Below, piece by piece: positions 12,001-15,000 of a stretch of 50,148 nt of DNA. Source of the stretch: a virus; the IMG/VR virus record IMGVR_UViG_3300010354_000133, positions 1 through 50,148 of that record; one strand, given 5' to 3'. A program made the position numbers and the translations under genes. The first letter of the stretch is position 1. Every line of letters starts with the position of its first letter. Under the pieces are notes generated by a model. It worked only from the letters and a program-made list of their open reading frames with translations. It made no database searches and was not told where the DNA came from.

Positions 12001-15000
12001 GGGGGACGTGAACGGCCTGTTGCGGGCTAATAGCAGAGGAGACGAAGACTGGGAGCCCGACGCATATGACAGAGAAACTATTGAAGACTACGTTACTCAA
12101 ATTGATGCTATCATGGACGGCGCGCCAACTTTAGATGTGCCAGTGACAGTATTTAGAGGAACATATGTAGCTACTGAAGAGATTCCAAGCGTTGGAGACA
12201 CGTATGATGTTCAAACGTATAGCTCAACGTCTTTATCACCCGATGTTGCAAATGATTTCTTGCGTCCAGATCGACACTTTTCAAAGTTTGACATAGAGCA
12301 AGGGTACGACAAAAACTTCACTCCTGTCATATATGAAATTGAACTTCCGGCTGGAGAAAAATTCTTAAGCGTTGCCGATTTTCTTCCAGGGATCGACGCC
12401 GAGTTGGCAAAAGATAAAGAGTACGCCGACAAAGATTGGAAAGTTGAAGGGATTGACGGACAGCAAGAAATTCTGCTCAAGCACGGAATGAAACTTGAAG
12501 TCACAGATGTCATCAAAAAAGACGATGGCTCCGTGGTAATAAAAGTTAGACCGACTCAGGCAAAGGCAAAGGCAAAAACAAAAGCAAAAACTCCTTCGGT
12601 CGAGAGAACGCCTGAACAGGCTCAAGCGATCATGGGCGACTCTCGGTGGGAGGCGGCAACGCCGGTCGACAACCCAGAAGAATTTGTCAAAGATTTGACA
12701 GAAAAATACTTGGATGCTCAGGGCGAGTTTGCGAAGTTTCACGAGACAGCCAGCGCAAACATCGCCGAGTTTTCAATCGGCGGCGCCTACGAGTACTTTG
12801 ACCTTGGCTCGCACGACTACAACAGGTACCTTGCTGGAATCACAACCGATACAAAGTATCTTGACGATGCTGACTACGATAAGGCGATCAAGACATTTGA
12901 CGCACTTATCGATGCCGCGCCTCGCATTGACAAAGACATCGTCGTGTTTCGTGGAGTTGGAGGAAGCGCGCACGAGTTTGGAGACGTACTCGCGCCACTC
13001 GAGGTTGGAGACGAGTTTACAAATCCGGCGTACACGTCGACATCTCTTGACATTGCCATTGCTGAAGACTTTATGTCTCTTGACCTAGACGTGCTGCCAA
13101 AGGGCAAGCAGACCTATTTTGTTGAAATTGTTGTACCGGCGGGAACAAAGGCAATATCGGGTGACGCCATGCGCGACCCGAAGTACTCAACACCGAAGTA
13201 CCTCGAGTACGACGAGGACGGAGAACTAGTCAGGTCGGAAGAACTTGAGTTTATTCTTCCACGAAACATGTCATTTAGGGTACTGTCAAAAGAGGGAAAT
13301 AGAATAAAGCTCTTGGCGATCGGCGACGCGCTCCTCGCTCCGACATCCACGTCAATTCCACTGCTCGAGTCTCAGGCGCTGTCGAGCCCCGAGTCGCATC
13401 CGTTCTTTCCAGAGGGCGGGTATGAATTTATGACCGCGGCCGAGCTGATGGGAACTCCAGCAGAGATAATGGACGTTGACTCACTGTCCGTCGAGCACAG
13501 CCCGCTCGCTGACCAGAGCGACAATAAGAAGGTTAAAGAACTTGCTCAGCAGGTTGCGGAGACCTCATCGGCATTTTCAAGCTCTGGATACGTTAGTTCC
13601 GCTGTTCAAGTGTTCCGCGACATGAATGGAAGCATGTACATCTCGCCGGGAGACATTGCGACTGTGCTTGCGGCATCAACGATCGGACCTGGAACAATTG
13701 TTCCAGTATCAGTTGTCGATAAGCCAAGCTATGACTTTTCTGAAAGCTACGCGAATCCGTCAAAGAAAGCAACGCAGGCGTCTAAGATTCTGGAGGACCT
13801 GCTTAGTCCGGTGCCGGGAGCCTCCGTCGTGCAGCTTAAAGTTGCAGTCGAAGAAGGTAGCAATAAGGTTGAAAATTCGGCAATCTTTGCCAGACCGTCC
13901 TCGGGTGGATACACCGTCTATGCACTTGTCAAAATCAATGACTTTGTACAGCTTCCTTTTTACATTAGAAGTCAAGAAGCAGATGGAATTACTCCAAATA
14001 GGTGGTATCCAGCGTTTGGAATTCATCCTAGCTCTGGAAGTCCAGTTATCGGAGATGCCGATGCTGTCGACGGTTACTATGGAGACAAGAGCGGCATCCT
14101 CGAGCAGATTTCAGAGTTGCTAAATACGGCACTTCCCGACGCGCTCGACCGAGTTAGCTATGACATTCCAGTTGCATCAGTCGGTGGCGCTTACTATGAC
14201 CCGGCGCGCGATATTTGGGAAGAGTTACTTAAAAAGGTAAACAATACGGCAAATAGTGGCGGAATACCGACGATGTTGGCCGCAAGAATAGATGATCAGA
14301 CGACCCACGGCGTTGTTCGTCTTCTTGGAAATGACTCATCTAAGTTTGACAATTCAGAGTATGAGTCGTTTGATATCGATGATCCAAAGACGTGGCCAGA
14401 TCTATTCGCAGATACGGGCATTGACATAACATACACGCAGTTTCTTAACTATGCGACGCAGGCGTTTGACGTCGCGATCGCTTCTCCAGACGAAGCTTCA
14501 TTTAAAAAGCTCGGCGAATTTTTGGGAGTTTTGCTAAATGTCGGCCGTAGGTCAAACCTCGCGAGGCCAGAGCTTTACGATAGACCAGGCGGAGGATCGG
14601 TAAGCCTTGACGACTCGCTTAGAGCACTTGAACGTAATAGTGGACGCGATACAGATAAAGTCGATGAAAAGTATAAAGACTTTTACAATGCAGCAATCTT
14701 TCTATCCAAATTAGAATTTATGCAACAAGCGCTCGAATCAACGGGCGCTACTCCAAGTTTTCTTGCTGAGCAAATAACGCGCGTGCACTTTGACGCGTTT
14801 CAGCTACCAATTTCTGAAGAGCCGCTCACTCGTGGCCCTGCGGATAGCAGCATGATCATGTCAAAGTATCGGTTACTGCGATCACTTCAAGATTTTGCTC
14901 TTATGAACATGGTCTTTAAAAAGAGCATTAAAGATGCGCTAGCGCGTGGCGTCGGGCTTAATAGGCCGGGGGACCCACTAGTTTCGCCGGCAGGCAGGCC

